DNA of 64,000 nucleotides from the NCBI GenBank assembly GCA_017849555.1, contig JAFIGU010000097.1:1-64000 (forward strand). The letters are read 5' to 3'. The notes under the pieces were generated by a model. That model was not told the DNA's origin. It ran no database searches and was given only the letters and a program-made list of their open reading frames with translations. Each line of letters opens with the position of its first letter. The stretch's first letter is position 1. The stretch is from Sphingomonas sp. GTDB taxonomy: Bacteria; Pseudomonadota; Alphaproteobacteria; Sphingomonadales; Sphingomonadaceae. The translations under genes were made by a program, and so were the position numbers. Positions 1 through 8,449 of this stretch are shown here, in pieces.

Positions 1-1
1 A

Positions 2-448
2 CCCTTTCTCGCCGATATGGGCAAGGCGGTGATCCACGCCGGCGCCAATGGCGCGGGGCAGGCGGCGAAGATCTGCAACAACATGATCCTCGGCGCCGAG
101 ATGGTCGCGACCTGCGAGGCGTTCCTGCTCGCGCAGAAGCTCGGGCTCGAGGCGCAGGCGTTCTTCGATATCGCCAGCGTGTCCTCCGGGCAGAGCTGGT
201 CGATGACGAGCTATTGCCCCGTCCCGGGGGTCGGCCCGGAGACCCCCGCGGACCACGATTATCAGGGTGGGTTCGCCGCCGCGCTGATGCTCAAGGACCT
301 ACGCCGCGCGATGGCCGCGGCGGAGAGCGTCGATGCGCAGGTGCCGATGGGCGCGCGGGCGCGGGAGCTTTACGAGGCTTATGCCGGCGCGGGGCATGGC
401 GGGCGCGATTTCTCCGGCATCATCAACATGCTCGCCGAAAAGCCATGA
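2..448 (+). CDS. mmsB: 3-hydroxyisobutyrate dehydrogenase, C-terminal part (5' end outside window)
   Basis: This is the C-terminal half of an NAD-dependent 3-hydroxyisobutyrate dehydrogenase, the valine-catabolism enzyme that oxidises 3-hydroxyisobutyrate to methylmalonate semialdehyde. The reading frame is open from base 2 and has no start in the window, so it is truncated by the window edge. The visible part carries the family's G-x-G-x2-K-x-C-N-N signature (GQAAKICNN, containing the catalytic lysine) followed by the all-helical C-terminal domain ending near GRDFSGIINML. Its stop overlaps the next gene's start as ATGA, which suggests translational coupling. The N-terminal Rossmann domain cannot be seen here. 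Confidence 0.9.
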   Translation, partial: PFLADMGKAVIHAGANGAGQAAKICNNMILGAEMVATCEAFLLAQKLGLEAQAFFDIASVSSGQSWSMTSYCPVPGVGPETPADHDYQGGFAAALMLKDLRRAMAAAESVDAQVPMGARARELYEAYAGAGHGGRDFSGIINMLAEKP

Positions 449-918
449 GCGTCGCCTTCCGCCGCGAGAGCGATGAGGAGCATAAGGAGCCGCGCTTCGA
501 GCTGCCGATCCCGCCGGGGCCGAACCTCGTCACCCCGCGCGGCCGCGCGCTGATCGATGCGCGGATCGCCGAGCTCGACGCGGCGCAGGCGGAGGCGGAG
601 GCCGACGAGCCGCGCCGCGAGGAGATCGCGCGCGACCTGCGCTATTGGCAGACGCGCCGCGTCACCGCGATCCTCGCCCCCGCCCCGCCGGCCGACGAAA
701 TCGCGTTCGGCAGCCGCGTCGAGTTCACGCTGAACGGCGAGCCCCGGACGATCGAGATCGTCGGCGACGACGAGGCCGATCCGGCCGCAGGCAAGATCGC
801 CTTCTCGGCGCCACTGGCCCGCGCACTGATCGGCGCGGGGGAGGGCGATGTGCTGCCCTTCGCCGGGCGCGATGATGCGATCGAGGTGATCGCGGTGGAA
901 GCGACCTTCGCCGATTGA
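445..918 (+). CDS. GreA/GreB-family transcription elongation factor
   Basis: A 157-residue protein with the layout of Gre factors: an N-terminal helical hairpin (about residues 28-75, rich in Glu, Ala and Arg, starting TPRGRALIDARIAEL) and a C-terminal FKBP-like domain with the typical GDDEADPAAGKIAFSAPLARAL stretch split across about residues 105-125. Gre proteins bind the RNA polymerase secondary channel and stimulate transcript cleavage in backtracked complexes. The start at 445 overlaps the preceding stop by four bases (ATGA), so it is probably co-translated with the dehydrogenase. The sequence does not settle whether it is GreA-like or GreB-like, so no symbol is given. Confidence 0.8.
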   Translation: MSVAFRRESDEEHKEPRFELPIPPGPNLVTPRGRALIDARIAELDAAQAEAEADEPRREEIARDLRYWQTRRVTAILAPAPPADEIAFGSRVEFTLNGEPRTIEIVGDDEADPAAGKIAFSAPLARALIGAGEGDVLPFAGRDDAIEVIAVEATFAD

Positions 919-936
919 CGGGAGAGCGCGGATAAT

Positions 937-970
937 CCGTTTGCCCTGAGCTTGTCGAAGCCCGAACGGT
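937..970. repeat. REP-type palindromic repeat (single, family A)
   Basis: This intergenic element begins CCGTTTGCCCTGAGCTTGTC and ends CCCGAACGG, so its two ends are imperfect inverted copies. The core CCTGAGCTTGTCGAAG recurs in six other intergenic gaps of the window, usually as an inverted pair. Here only one copy is present. Confidence 0.75.
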
Positions 971-1066
971 TTAGTTGCGCCCGCGCCGGCCTACTCTTGC
1001 CGCCGCCTCCCGGCACGCTACAGCTAGCGCCGGGCCGAAACGGCCCGAAGAGGGGTAACCGGCACG

Positions 1067-2674
1067 ATGGCGACGATCGCTGAACAGGGTCACGACGACG
1101 CGGACGAGCCGTCGACCGCCGACATCCGGCTCGTCATCTCGGCCTCGGCGCTGGGCACCGTGTTCGAATGGTATGATTTCTTCATCTACGGCACGCTCGC
1201 CGCATCGGGGACCATCGGGCGCACCTTCTTCCCCGGCGGCAATGAGATGCTGCAGACCCTGCTCGCCTGGGCGGGGTTCGCGGTCGGCTTCGGCTTCCGC
1301 CCGCTGGGGGCGGTGATCTTCGGTTATCTCGGCGATCGGCTGGGGCGGAAATATACCTTCCTCGTCACGATCACCTTGATGGGCATCGCCACCGCCGGGG
1401 TGGGGCTGATCCCCTCTTATGCCGCGATCGGGATGGCGGCGCCCGCGCTCGTCATCCTGCTGCGGATCGCGCCGGGGCTCGCGCTGGGCGGCGAATATGG
1501 CGGCGCGGCGATCTATGTCGCGGAGCATTCGCCGCCGGGAAGATCGGGCTATTACACCAGCTTCATCCAGGCCGGCGTCGCGGGCGGGTTCATCCTCAGC
1601 CTGATCGTCATCCTGTCGTTCAAGGGCGTGTTCCACGGCGCGGCGTGGGAGGAATGGGGCTGGCGCGCGCCGTTCCTGTTCTCGATCGTGCTGCTCGGCA
1701 TCTCGCTGTGGATGCGGCTCAAGCTTTCCGAGAGCCCGGTGTTCAAGAAGATGCGCGAGGCGGGCGAGCGCGCCAGCAACCCGCTGGTCGAAAGCTTCAC
1801 CTATCCCGGCAATCTGAAGCGGATGCTCGTCGCTTTGTTTGGCATCGCCGCCGGGCTGACGGTGATCTGGTATACCGCGATGTTCTCGGTCCTCTCCTTC
1901 CTCCAGACGACGATGCGCGTCGACGAGACGACCGCGCAGCTGATCACCGCCGCCGGGGCGCTGATGGGGGTGGCGTGGTTCGTGCTGTTCGGGCGGATTT
2001 CCGATCTCGTCGGGCGCAAGAAGCCGATCGTTATCGGCTACATCATGACGCTCATCCTACTCTTCCCGATCTTCGAGGTGATGGGTGCGGCGGCCAACCC
2101 CGATCTCGCGCGCGCCGCGCGGCATGCGCCGGTGATCGTCTCCGGCCCCGCCTGCAATTATTCGCCGTTCGCCGCGAAACAGAGCGACGAATGCGGCAAG
2201 TTGCTCGACTATTTCTCCAAGAAGGGCGTCGCCTATACCAAGCAGACCACCCCGGTGGTCAGCGTGTCGATCGGCGGCGAGCCGGTCCACGATCATTCGC
2301 CCGCCGCGCTCGACAAGGCTTTGGCCGACGCGGGCTATCACCTCGATCGCGTCCACCCCTCGGCACGCGACATCGTGCTGATCCTGCTCGCGATCCTCGC
2401 CATTTCGGCCTTGTCGGGAATCACCTACGGCCCGGTCGCGGCCTTATTGTCGGAGATGTTCCCGCCGGCGATCCGCTACAGTTCGCTGTCGATCCCCTAT
2501 CACCTGGGCACCGGCTATTTCGGCGGCTTCCTGCCGTTCATCAGCCAATATATCGTCGCGCGCACCGGCGATCCCTTTGCCGGGCTGTGGTACACCTGGG
2601 GCGTCACGCTGATGGCGCTGATCGTCACCGTGCTGTGGCTGAAGGAAGATCGGCACGGCCATATCGTCGCCTGA
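1067..2674 (+). CDS. MFS transporter, metabolite:H+ symporter (MHS) type, with large extra loop
   Basis: A 535-residue major facilitator protein of the MHS group, which also holds ProP, KgtP and citrate permeases. These are proton symporters for small organic acids or osmolytes in the inner membrane. Diagnostic features are GTVFEWYDFFIYG in the first segment, the loop motif GYLGDRLGRKYTF between segments 2 and 3, and its repeat FGRISDLVGRKKPI in the second half. It is about 100 residues longer than usual: residues about 343-438 form a hydrophilic insert with two cysteines between late membrane segments. The substrate cannot be told from sequence. It stands alone, upstream of alanine racemase with a 40-base gap. 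Confidence 0.85.
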   Translation: MATIAEQGHDDADEPSTADIRLVISASALGTVFEWYDFFIYGTLAASGTIGRTFFPGGNEMLQTLLAWAGFAVGFGFRPLGAVIFGYLGDRLGRKYTFLVTITLMGIATAGVGLIPSYAAIGMAAPALVILLRIAPGLALGGEYGGAAIYVAEHSPPGRSGYYTSFIQAGVAGGFILSLIVILSFKGVFHGAAWEEWGWRAPFLFSIVLLGISLWMRLKLSESPVFKKMREAGERASNPLVESFTYPGNLKRMLVALFGIAAGLTVIWYTAMFSVLSFLQTTMRVDETTAQLITAAGALMGVAWFVLFGRISDLVGRKKPIVIGYIMTLILLFPIFEVMGAAANPDLARAARHAPVIVSGPACNYSPFAAKQSDECGKLLDYFSKKGVAYTKQTTPVVSVSIGGEPVHDHSPAALDKALADAGYHLDRVHPSARDIVLILLAILAISALSGITYGPVAALLSEMFPPAIRYSSLSIPYHLGTGYFGGFLPFISQYIVARTGDPFAGLWYTWGVTLMALIVTVLWLKEDRHGHIVA

Positions 2675-2714
2675 ACCGGTCGACGCGGATCGCGGCGCCC
2701 GCTAACCGGGCATC

Positions 2715-3740
2715 ATGAACCGTTCCCCCTGCCGCCTGTCGCTCGACGCCGCCGCCCTTGTCGATAACTGGCGCCGGCTCGCGGCGATGAGCGGCGCGGC
2801 GGCGTGCGGCGCGGCGGTGAAGGCCGACGGCTATGGGCTCGGCGCGCGCGAGGTGGTGCGACGGCTGGCCGATGCCGGATGCCGCGATTTCTTCGTCGCG
2901 ACCTGGGCCGAGGCGCGCGCGCTGGTCGACACCGGCGTTTCGATCTCGGTGCTCCACGGGGTCCGCGCCGACGATATGGCGCTGGCGCGGCTGCGCAACG
3001 CGCGCCCGGTGCTCAACACCGCGCGGCAGATACAGCGCTGGCGCGACGCGGGCGGCGGGCTGTGCGACGTGATGGTCGATACCGGGATGAACCGGCTCGG
3101 GGTGTCGCCGGCGGATATCGCCGACGGGCTGCTCGAGGGGCTCAGGATCGATACGCTGATGAGCCACCTCGCCTCGGCCGACGAGGATTCGCCGCTCAAC
3201 GAGCAGCAGCGGGCGCGCTTCGTCGCGCTTGCCGGGACGACGGGGGCGCAACGGATGAGCCTCGCCAATTCGGCCGGCATCGCGCTGGGCGCGGACTATC
3301 GTTTCGATCTCGTCCGCCCCGGCATCGCGCTCTACGGCGGCGTGCCGCGCGCCGAACTGGCCGGGATGCGCCAGGTCGCGACCCCGGAGGCGCAGGTCCT
3401 GCAACGTCGCCGCGTCGCCGCGGGGGAGTCGGTCGGCTATAATGCGACCTGGACGGCGCAAACGGATACCGAAGTGGCGATCCTCAACCTCGGCTATGCC
3501 GACGGCTATTGGTGCGGTTTTTCGGGCAAGGGCGCCGCGCGCGCGGGGGCGACGCGGCTGCCGGTGCTCGGACGGGTATCGATGGACCTGATCGCGGTCG
3601 ATTGCGGCGCGGCCGATGTCGCGGAGGGCGACTGGCTCGCGCTCGATTACGCGCTGCCCGAAGCCTCGGCGATCAGCGCCATGTCGCAATATGAGCTGCT
3701 GACCGGGCTCGGCGCGCGGTTCGACCGGATCTGGCGGTGA
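2715..3740 (+). CDS. alr: Alanine racemase
   Basis: A PLP-dependent racemase (341 residues) that interconverts L- and D-alanine for peptidoglycan precursors. The PLP-binding lysine lies in AVKADGYGLG (Lys36). The conserved DTGMNRLG and HLASAD strands of the TIM barrel are present, and the second catalytic base is the tyrosine of GYNATW at about residue 240. The C-terminal domain shows the usual LGRVSMDLIAVD. Length and motifs fit the family well. It follows the MHS transporter on the same strand and ends six bases from the convergent VOC gene. Confidence 0.95.
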   Translation: MNRSPCRLSLDAAALVDNWRRLAAMSGAAACGAAVKADGYGLGAREVVRRLADAGCRDFFVATWAEARALVDTGVSISVLHGVRADDMALARLRNARPVLNTARQIQRWRDAGGGLCDVMVDTGMNRLGVSPADIADGLLEGLRIDTLMSHLASADEDSPLNEQQRARFVALAGTTGAQRMSLANSAGIALGADYRFDLVRPGIALYGGVPRAELAGMRQVATPEAQVLQRRRVAAGESVGYNATWTAQTDTEVAILNLGYADGYWCGFSGKGAARAGATRLPVLGRVSMDLIAVDCGAADVAEGDWLALDYALPEASAISAMSQYELLTGLGARFDRIWR

Positions 3741-3746
3741 ATCGCG

Positions 3747-4133
3747 TCACGCCGGGGCGTGGCACACCGCTTCGACATTGACCCCGTCGAGATCGAACAC
3801 GAACGCCCCGTAATAATCGGGGTGATAATGCGGCCGGAGCCCCGGCGCGCCATTGTCGCGCCCGCCATGCGCCATCGCCGCCGCGTAGAATGCATCGACC
3901 GTCGCGCGATCGGGCGCGGTGAAGGCGACATGGATACCCGCCCCGCGCGCGCCGCCCGACGAAACCCAGAAGAACGGCTTGTCGCCGCGGCCATAGCCGA
4001 CGCCTTGACAGCCGCCGCTCTCCTCCGCGGTGATCTCCATCACCGGCACGATGCCGAGCGTGGCGAGCGCGGCGTCGTAGAAGCGCCGCGCCGCGGCATA
4101 ATCGGCCGCGCCGATCCCGATATGGTCGATCAT
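3747..4133 (-). CDS. VOC-family (glyoxalase/dioxygenase fold) protein
   Basis: A 128-residue vicinal-oxygen-chelate protein beginning [19 protein letters not shown], with a second half ending in [19 protein letters not shown], the typical last strand of a single VOC module. I place the start at 4133 because this ATG overlaps the thiolase stop as ATGA; an upstream ATG at 4148 would add five residues. Members include glyoxalases, fosfomycin-type transferases and lyases, and nothing here fixes the substrate. Coupling to the thiolase gene suggests a role in acyl or ketone metabolism, but this is only context. Confidence 0.8.
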   Translation of the reverse strand: MIDHIGIGAADYAAARRFYDAALATLGIVPVMEITAEESGGCQGVGYGRGDKPFFWVSSGGARGAGIHVAFTAPDRATVDAFYAAAMAHGGRDNGAPGLRPHYHPDYYGAFVFDLDGVNVEAVCHAPA

Positions 4134-5305
4134 GCGCGTTCCACGCACATGGCGATGCCCATCCCGCCGCCGATGCAGAGCGTCGCCAGCCCCTTCTTCG
4201 CATCGCGGCGCTGCATCTCGTAGAGCAAGGTGGTCAGGACGCGCGCGCCCGAGGCGCCGATCGGATGGCCGATCGCGATCGCGCCGCCGTTGACGTTGAC
4301 CTTCGCCGCATCCCAGCCGAGCGCCTTGCCGACCGACAAAGCCTGCGCGGCAAACGCCTCGTTCGCCTCGATCAGATCAAGATCGGCGAGCGTCCACCCC
4401 GCTTTCTCCAGCGCGCGCTTGGTCGCCGGGACCGGGCCGATCCCCATGATCGACGGATCGACCCCGGCCGACGCCCAGGAGCGGATCGTCGCGAGGATCG
4501 GCGCGCCGCGCTTTTCCGCTTCGGCGCGGCTCATCACCACCAGCGCCGCGGCGCCGTCGTTGAGCCCGCTGGCATTGGCCGCGGTGACGCTGCCGTCCTT
4601 CTTGAACGCCGGGCGCACCCCCGACACGCTCTCGAGCGTCACCCCGGCGCGGATATATTCGTCGGCATCGACGATCGTGTCGCCCTTGCGCCCCTTCACC
4701 GTGACCGGTGCGATCTCATCGGCGAAGCGCCCCGCGGCGCGCGCCGCCTCGGCCTTGTTCTGGCTGGCGACCGCGAACTCATCCTGCTCGGCGCGGGTCA
4801 CCTGATATTCGGTGGCGAGGTTTTCCGCCGTGATCCCCATGTGATAGCCGTTGAAGGCATCGGTCAGCCCGTCCTTGATCATCGTATCGATCAATTCGAG
4901 CGACCCCATCTTCTGCCCGGCGCGCAACGCCTGCGCGTGGTTCGACAGCGACATGGATTCCTGCCCGCCGGCGACGACGATCGTCGCATCGCCGGTCTGC
5001 ACCGCCTGCGCCGCGAGCGCCACCGCGCGCAGGCCGGAGCCGCATACCTGGTTGACGCCCCAGGCGGGCACCTCCTTGGGCACCCCCGCCGCCATCGACG
5101 CCTGCCGCGCGGGATTCTGCCCTTGCGCCGCGGTGAGCACCTGGCCGAGGATCACTTCGCTCACCTCGTCGCCCGATACCCCCGCCTGCGCCAGCGCAGC
5201 CTCGATCGCGATCCGGCCGAGCTCATGCGCCGGGATGGCGGCGAACGCGCCGAGGAAGCTGCCGACCGGGGTTCGTTTGGCGGCGGTGATGACGACGTCG
5301 GTCAT
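4130..5305 (-). CDS. Acetyl-CoA acetyltransferase (thiolase)
   Basis: A 391-residue type II thiolase that condenses two acetyl-CoA to acetoacetyl-CoA, or runs in reverse. The nucleophilic cysteine is Cys88 in [11 protein letters not shown]. The C-terminal motifs [17 protein letters not shown] (catalytic His) and [10 protein letters not shown] (second Cys) are intact. It lies directly downstream of a PhaC-like gene, overlapping it by four bases, and near phaR, so it may act as PhaA, providing acetoacetyl-CoA for polyhydroxybutyrate. No PhaB reductase is visible nearby, so a general atoB-type role is equally possible. Confidence 0.93.
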   Translation of the reverse strand: MTDVVITAAKRTPVGSFLGAFAAIPAHELGRIAIEAALAQAGVSGDEVSEVILGQVLTAAQGQNPARQASMAAGVPKEVPAWGVNQVCGSGLRAVALAAQAVQTGDATIVVAGGQESMSLSNHAQALRAGQKMGSLELIDTMIKDGLTDAFNGYHMGITAENLATEYQVTRAEQDEFAVASQNKAEAARAAGRFADEIAPVTVKGRKGDTIVDADEYIRAGVTLESVSGVRPAFKKDGSVTAANASGLNDGAAALVVMSRAEAEKRGAPILATIRSWASAGVDPSIMGIGPVPATKRALEKAGWTLADLDLIEANEAFAAQALSVGKALGWDAAKVNVNGGAIAIGHPIGASGARVLTTLLYEMQRRDAKKGLATLCIGGGMGIAMCVERA

Positions 5306-6396
5306 GGCGCATGTTCCTCTTTGGACTGTCCCGGCTCCCTACCCCCGGCGACGCCGTGAAGCCAGTCCCTCAGCGGCTCCCACAATTGCCGCCGCGCGCT
5401 GCCGCCGACGATCATCCCGACATGCCCCGCGCCGAGATCGCGCCGCGCCGCCAGCCCGGCGGCGGTCGCGGCGGGTACGATCCGGTCGGAGAGCGAGACA
5501 TAATCGATCGACGGGCAATCGACCCGCTCGGGCCCGACCGCCACACCGCCGACACGCCACAGCCCGCGCCCCGGCAGATCCTCGCCGATGAAACGCTCGA
5601 ACAATTCGGCGCCCGCGGCATAGGTCAGCGGCTCGCCGGCGTTGGCCCAATCCTCGAGCGCGACGAACATCGCGGCGCGATCGCCCTCCAGTTTCGCGAA
5701 CGCCTCATATTTCGCGACCGTCCGCGCCGGATCGAGCCGCCAGAAGCCGGTCTGCAGCACTTCCATCGGCACCACACCCAATTGGTCGCAGGTCGGCCGC
5801 GCGCTTTCCCACAAGGCGGCGATATCGCGCGCCGCCGCGCCATAGCCGGCGAAGCGCCACGGCGAGGCGATCGTCGCCAGCCCGGCGACCTTCATCCGGC
5901 TCGCCGCGGCGAGCGCCATCGTTCCGCCGAGACAATAGCCGATAAGCAGCGGCGGCGCGGGTAGCTTCGCCAGCAACGGTTCGAGCACGCGCTCGACATG
6001 CGCGGCGACGTCCATGTCGCGGTCGCGCGGATCGGTGACGCCCCAGTCGACCAGCCAGGCGTGGAACCCCGACGCCGCGATCCACCGTACCAGCGAGGTG
6101 GCGGGGGTGAGATCGAGCACGAACGGCGGGTTGATCAGCGACGGGACGAAGACCACCGGCGGCCCCTCCCCGCCATAATCGCGCAGTCGCGCGCGGCGCT
6201 TGCGGAAGCGCGCCGGCATCGCGCGGCGCACGCGGCCGCGCGGCGCTTCCTGATAGCGGCGCAACCCTTCGAGCACGGCAGGCAGGCGCTCGGGCGATGC
6301 TGCGGTTTCGCTGCGCACCATATCGAGGAACAGCGGCAGCGGCCGGGGGCCGTGTTGCGGTGCGGAAGTTTGTGCTGTACCGCGGTAAACACTCAT
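5302..6396 (-). CDS. PhaC-like alpha/beta hydrolase (short polyhydroxyalkanoate synthase family)
   Basis: A 364-residue protein related to PHA synthases. The lipase-like box is GYCLGG with cysteine as nucleophile (Cys155), as in PhaC. Asp304 in SLSDRIVP and His325 in [10 protein letters not shown] complete a PhaC-style triad. Residue 85 onward gives the family's [14 protein letters not shown]. It lacks most of the roughly 200-residue N-terminal domain of class I synthases, so its length resembles class III/IV catalytic subunits, yet no partner subunit is adjacent. It could be a synthase, a PHA hydrolase or an acyltransferase. The start at 6396 has no clear ribosome-binding site; an ATG at 6321 is an alternative. 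phaR is divergent only 14 bases away. Confidence 0.8.
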   Translation of the reverse strand: MSVYRGTAQTSAPQHGPRPLPLFLDMVRSETAASPERLPAVLEGLRRYQEAPRGRVRRAMPARFRKRRARLRDYGGEGPPVVFVPSLINPPFVLDLTPATSLVRWIAASGFHAWLVDWGVTDPRDRDMDVAAHVERVLEPLLAKLPAPPLLIGYCLGGTMALAAASRMKVAGLATIASPWRFAGYGAAARDIAALWESARPTCDQLGVVPMEVLQTGFWRLDPARTVAKYEAFAKLEGDRAAMFVALEDWANAGEPLTYAAGAELFERFIGEDLPGRGLWRVGGVAVGPERVDCPSIDYVSLSDRIVPAATAAGLAARRDLGAGHVGMIVGGSARRQLWEPLRDWLHGVAGGREPGQSKEEHAP

Positions 6397-6410
6397 TGCG
6401 GGAGCTTTCG

Positions 6411-6950
6411 ATGAAGAAGCAGCATGCCGGCGACGGCGCGGTGATCATCAAGAAATATGCGAACCGCCGTCTCTATAATACCGAAAGCTCGTCCTACATC
6501 ACGCTCGATCATCTCGCGCAGATGACGCGCGAAGGCCGCGAATTCCGCGTGGTCGACGCCAAGACCGATGAAGACATCACGCACAATGTGCTGACGCAGA
6601 TCATCATGGAGGAGGAAAGCCGCGGGCAGACGATGCTCCCGGTCAATTTCCTGCGCCAGCTGATCGCGATGTACGGCGATTCGATGCAGGCGATGGTCCC
6701 CGCCTATCTCGAAGCGTCGATGGAAAGTTTCCGCCGCAACCAGGCGCAGTTCAAATCCGCGGTCGAGGGCGCCTTCGCCAATTCGCCGTTCGCCGAAATG
6801 GCCAAGCGCAACATGGCGATGTTCGAGGCCGCGGCGAGCGCGTTCAAGCCCAAGGGTAGCGCCGATGCCGCGGGCGCGAAGGACGACGAGATCGCCGCGC
6901 TCAAGGCCGAGCTCGCGCGGCTGCAGGACAAGGTCGACAAGCTGGGGTGA
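6411..6950 (+). CDS. phaR: Polyhydroxyalkanoate synthesis repressor PhaR
   Basis: A 179-residue DNA- and PHA-binding repressor of granule genes. The N-terminal DNA-binding domain is recognised by VIIKKYANRRLYNTESSSY at about residues 9-27 and DITHNVLTQIIMEEE further on. A second domain (about residues 75-130) precedes an alanine-rich linker and a C-terminal helix likely to be a coiled coil. The start at 6411 is chosen because GGGAG lies six bases upstream. In known systems PhaR represses phasin genes and itself and leaves DNA when it binds nascent PHA. The divergent PhaC-like gene is a plausible target, since the two starts share one short region. Confidence 0.93.
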   Translation: MKKQHAGDGAVIIKKYANRRLYNTESSSYITLDHLAQMTREGREFRVVDAKTDEDITHNVLTQIIMEEESRGQTMLPVNFLRQLIAMYGDSMQAMVPAYLEASMESFRRNQAQFKSAVEGAFANSPFAEMAKRNMAMFEAAASAFKPKGSADAAGAKDDEIAALKAELARLQDKVDKLG

Positions 6951-6965
6951 CCTGACCTCCGCCAC

Positions 6966-7042
6966 CCGTTCGCCCTGAGCTTGTCGAAGGGCTGTACTGC
7001 TTGGCGAAGAAAAGCAGGCTTCGGCAAGCTCGGCCCGAACGG
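6966..7042. repeat. REP-type inverted pair (family A)
   Basis: Two inverted arms, CGCCCTGAGCTTGTCGAAGG and CTTCGGCAAGCTCGGCCCG, are separated by about 25 bases and bounded by CCGTT and AACGG. It lies between convergent phaR and the protease gene, so its hairpin may also end transcription from one or both sides. Confidence 0.8.
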
Positions 7043-7074
7043 GGACAGGTAATCCTACTTAAATTCCTGCCGGC

Positions 7075-8268
7075 TCAATAAAAATCCGCCAGCGTCAGCC
7101 GCCGCGTCGTGCCGTCGCACATGCCGAGCGCCACCGTCCGCCCCGGCGTATCGGCGGACCAATGCGCGAGCGGGCTGGTGGCATAATCGCGCGGCACCGG
7201 GGCGCCGTCGATCGCGCAGATCATATCGCCCTCGCGCCAGCCGGCCGCCGCCGCCGGGCCGCCGCGCATGACATGCAGCACCCGCAGCCGATCGGGCTCG
7301 ACCCCGACGAGCAGCCCGCTGGTCGAGCGCAGCGGCGGCTCGTCCGCGTCCTCGCCGGCGGAGAGCACCATCCGCCCCGCGCCGGGATCGAGCAGCACGC
7401 GGTAATTCTGCAAGAAACCCGAGCCGACGCGCCCCGCCGCGCCGATCGTCTCGGAAAAGCCGCCGACCGGCTCGACCCGCACCTCGACGTTGCGCGCGAC
7501 GAGCTGCCCCATCCGCAGCATCGGCACGATGCCGATCGTGCTGACCACCGGCCCGGCGAGCCCGAACGAGATCGCGGAGGTGGTGCGCACCCCGGCGAGC
7601 TTCGCCTCGCGCCAGCCCTCCGCGGTGACGGTGATCGACGAACCGTCGCCGGTGTCGACCACCATCGGCTTGAGCTCGGCCGCGCCCAGCGCCACCTCGC
7701 CGATATAGACGCGCTTGTCGCGCGCGATGGCGAGCGGCGCGACCTGCCCGCGGAACGGCATCCGCCCCGAGCGCAGCAAGCGGAAGCGCCGCGCAGCATA
7801 ATCGATGTCGAGCGCATAATCGCCGATCAGATCGCGCCCGACGAGCAGGTCGACCGGCCTGGCGCTGCCGGTGGCGATCGCGGGCAGATCGGCGACGGTG
7901 AGCCCCCCGCCGATGCGCGTCAGCCCGCCGAGCCGCATCTCGCGCGTCGCGACCCAGCCGATATCGACCGCGCCGCCGATCGCGGTGGCGCTGCCGCCGG
8001 CGGTCACCGCGAGCTTGGTGGCGTCGGCATAGCGCCGCGCGAGCACCGAATAGCTCACCCCGGTATCGAGGATCGCGGTCACCGCGCGGCCGTCGACCGT
8101 CATGTCGAAACGGATCTGGTTCCCCGGCGTCAGATCGAACGGCACCCAGCGCGCCTCGGTATCGGGCGCAAGCCGCCCCGCCCCCGGCGCATGCGCGACC
8201 GGCGGCAATGCGGTGGCGAGCGGTGCCTGGATCGCGGCAAGCAACGGGAAGAACAGGGCGAGCGCCAT
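7075..8268 (-). CDS. Secreted retropepsin-like aspartic protease with C-terminal PDZ domain
   Basis: A roughly 397-residue exported protein. The N-terminus (MALALFFPLLAAIQAPLATA) is a signal peptide. Two retropepsin-like halves follow, each with an Asp-Thr-Gly active-site triplet: AILDTGVSYSVL at about residue 66 and VVDTGDGSSITV at about residue 205. The last 90 residues form a PDZ-like domain (GLLVGVEPDRLRVLHVMRGG, then GWREGDMICAIDG). An ATG at 8283 would add five residues with less signal-peptide character. Proteins of this layout are common in sphingomonads, and their substrates are unknown. A periplasmic role is inferred. Confidence 0.82.
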   Translation of the reverse strand: MALALFFPLLAAIQAPLATALPPVAHAPGAGRLAPDTEARWVPFDLTPGNQIRFDMTVDGRAVTAILDTGVSYSVLARRYADATKLAVTAGGSATAIGGAVDIGWVATREMRLGGLTRIGGGLTVADLPAIATGSARPVDLLVGRDLIGDYALDIDYAARRFRLLRSGRMPFRGQVAPLAIARDKRVYIGEVALGAAELKPMVVDTGDGSSITVTAEGWREAKLAGVRTTSAISFGLAGPVVSTIGIVPMLRMGQLVARNVEVRVEPVGGFSETIGAAGRVGSGFLQNYRVLLDPGAGRMVLSAGEDADEPPLRSTSGLLVGVEPDRLRVLHVMRGGPAAAAGWREGDMICAIDGAPVPRDYATSPLAHWSADTPGRTVALGMCDGTTRRLTLADFY

Positions 8269-8336
8269 AGCGTCGCCATGCACGTCTCAACGACGAAATG
8301 CCACCGTTTGTCGCTGGAGCGAGTGGCTTCGCTCTC

Positions 8337-8417
8337 CCGTTCGCCCTGGGCTTGTCGAAGGGCTGGCTGTCTTCATGAGAAGAAAAGTGCAGGGCTTCGA
8401 CAGGCTCGGCCCGAACG
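8337..8417. repeat. REP-type inverted pair (family A)
   Basis: The element opens CCGTTCGCCCTGGGCTTGTC and closes with the inverted arm GGGCTTCGACAGGCTCGGCC. The linker contains AGAAAAGTGCAGG, also found almost unchanged in the copy at 51805-51886. It lies between the protease start and the cpaF stop, both on the minus strand. Confidence 0.8.
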
Positions 8418-8449
8418 TCGAGAGGCTGTGCGCGATTAACCCGCTCAGC

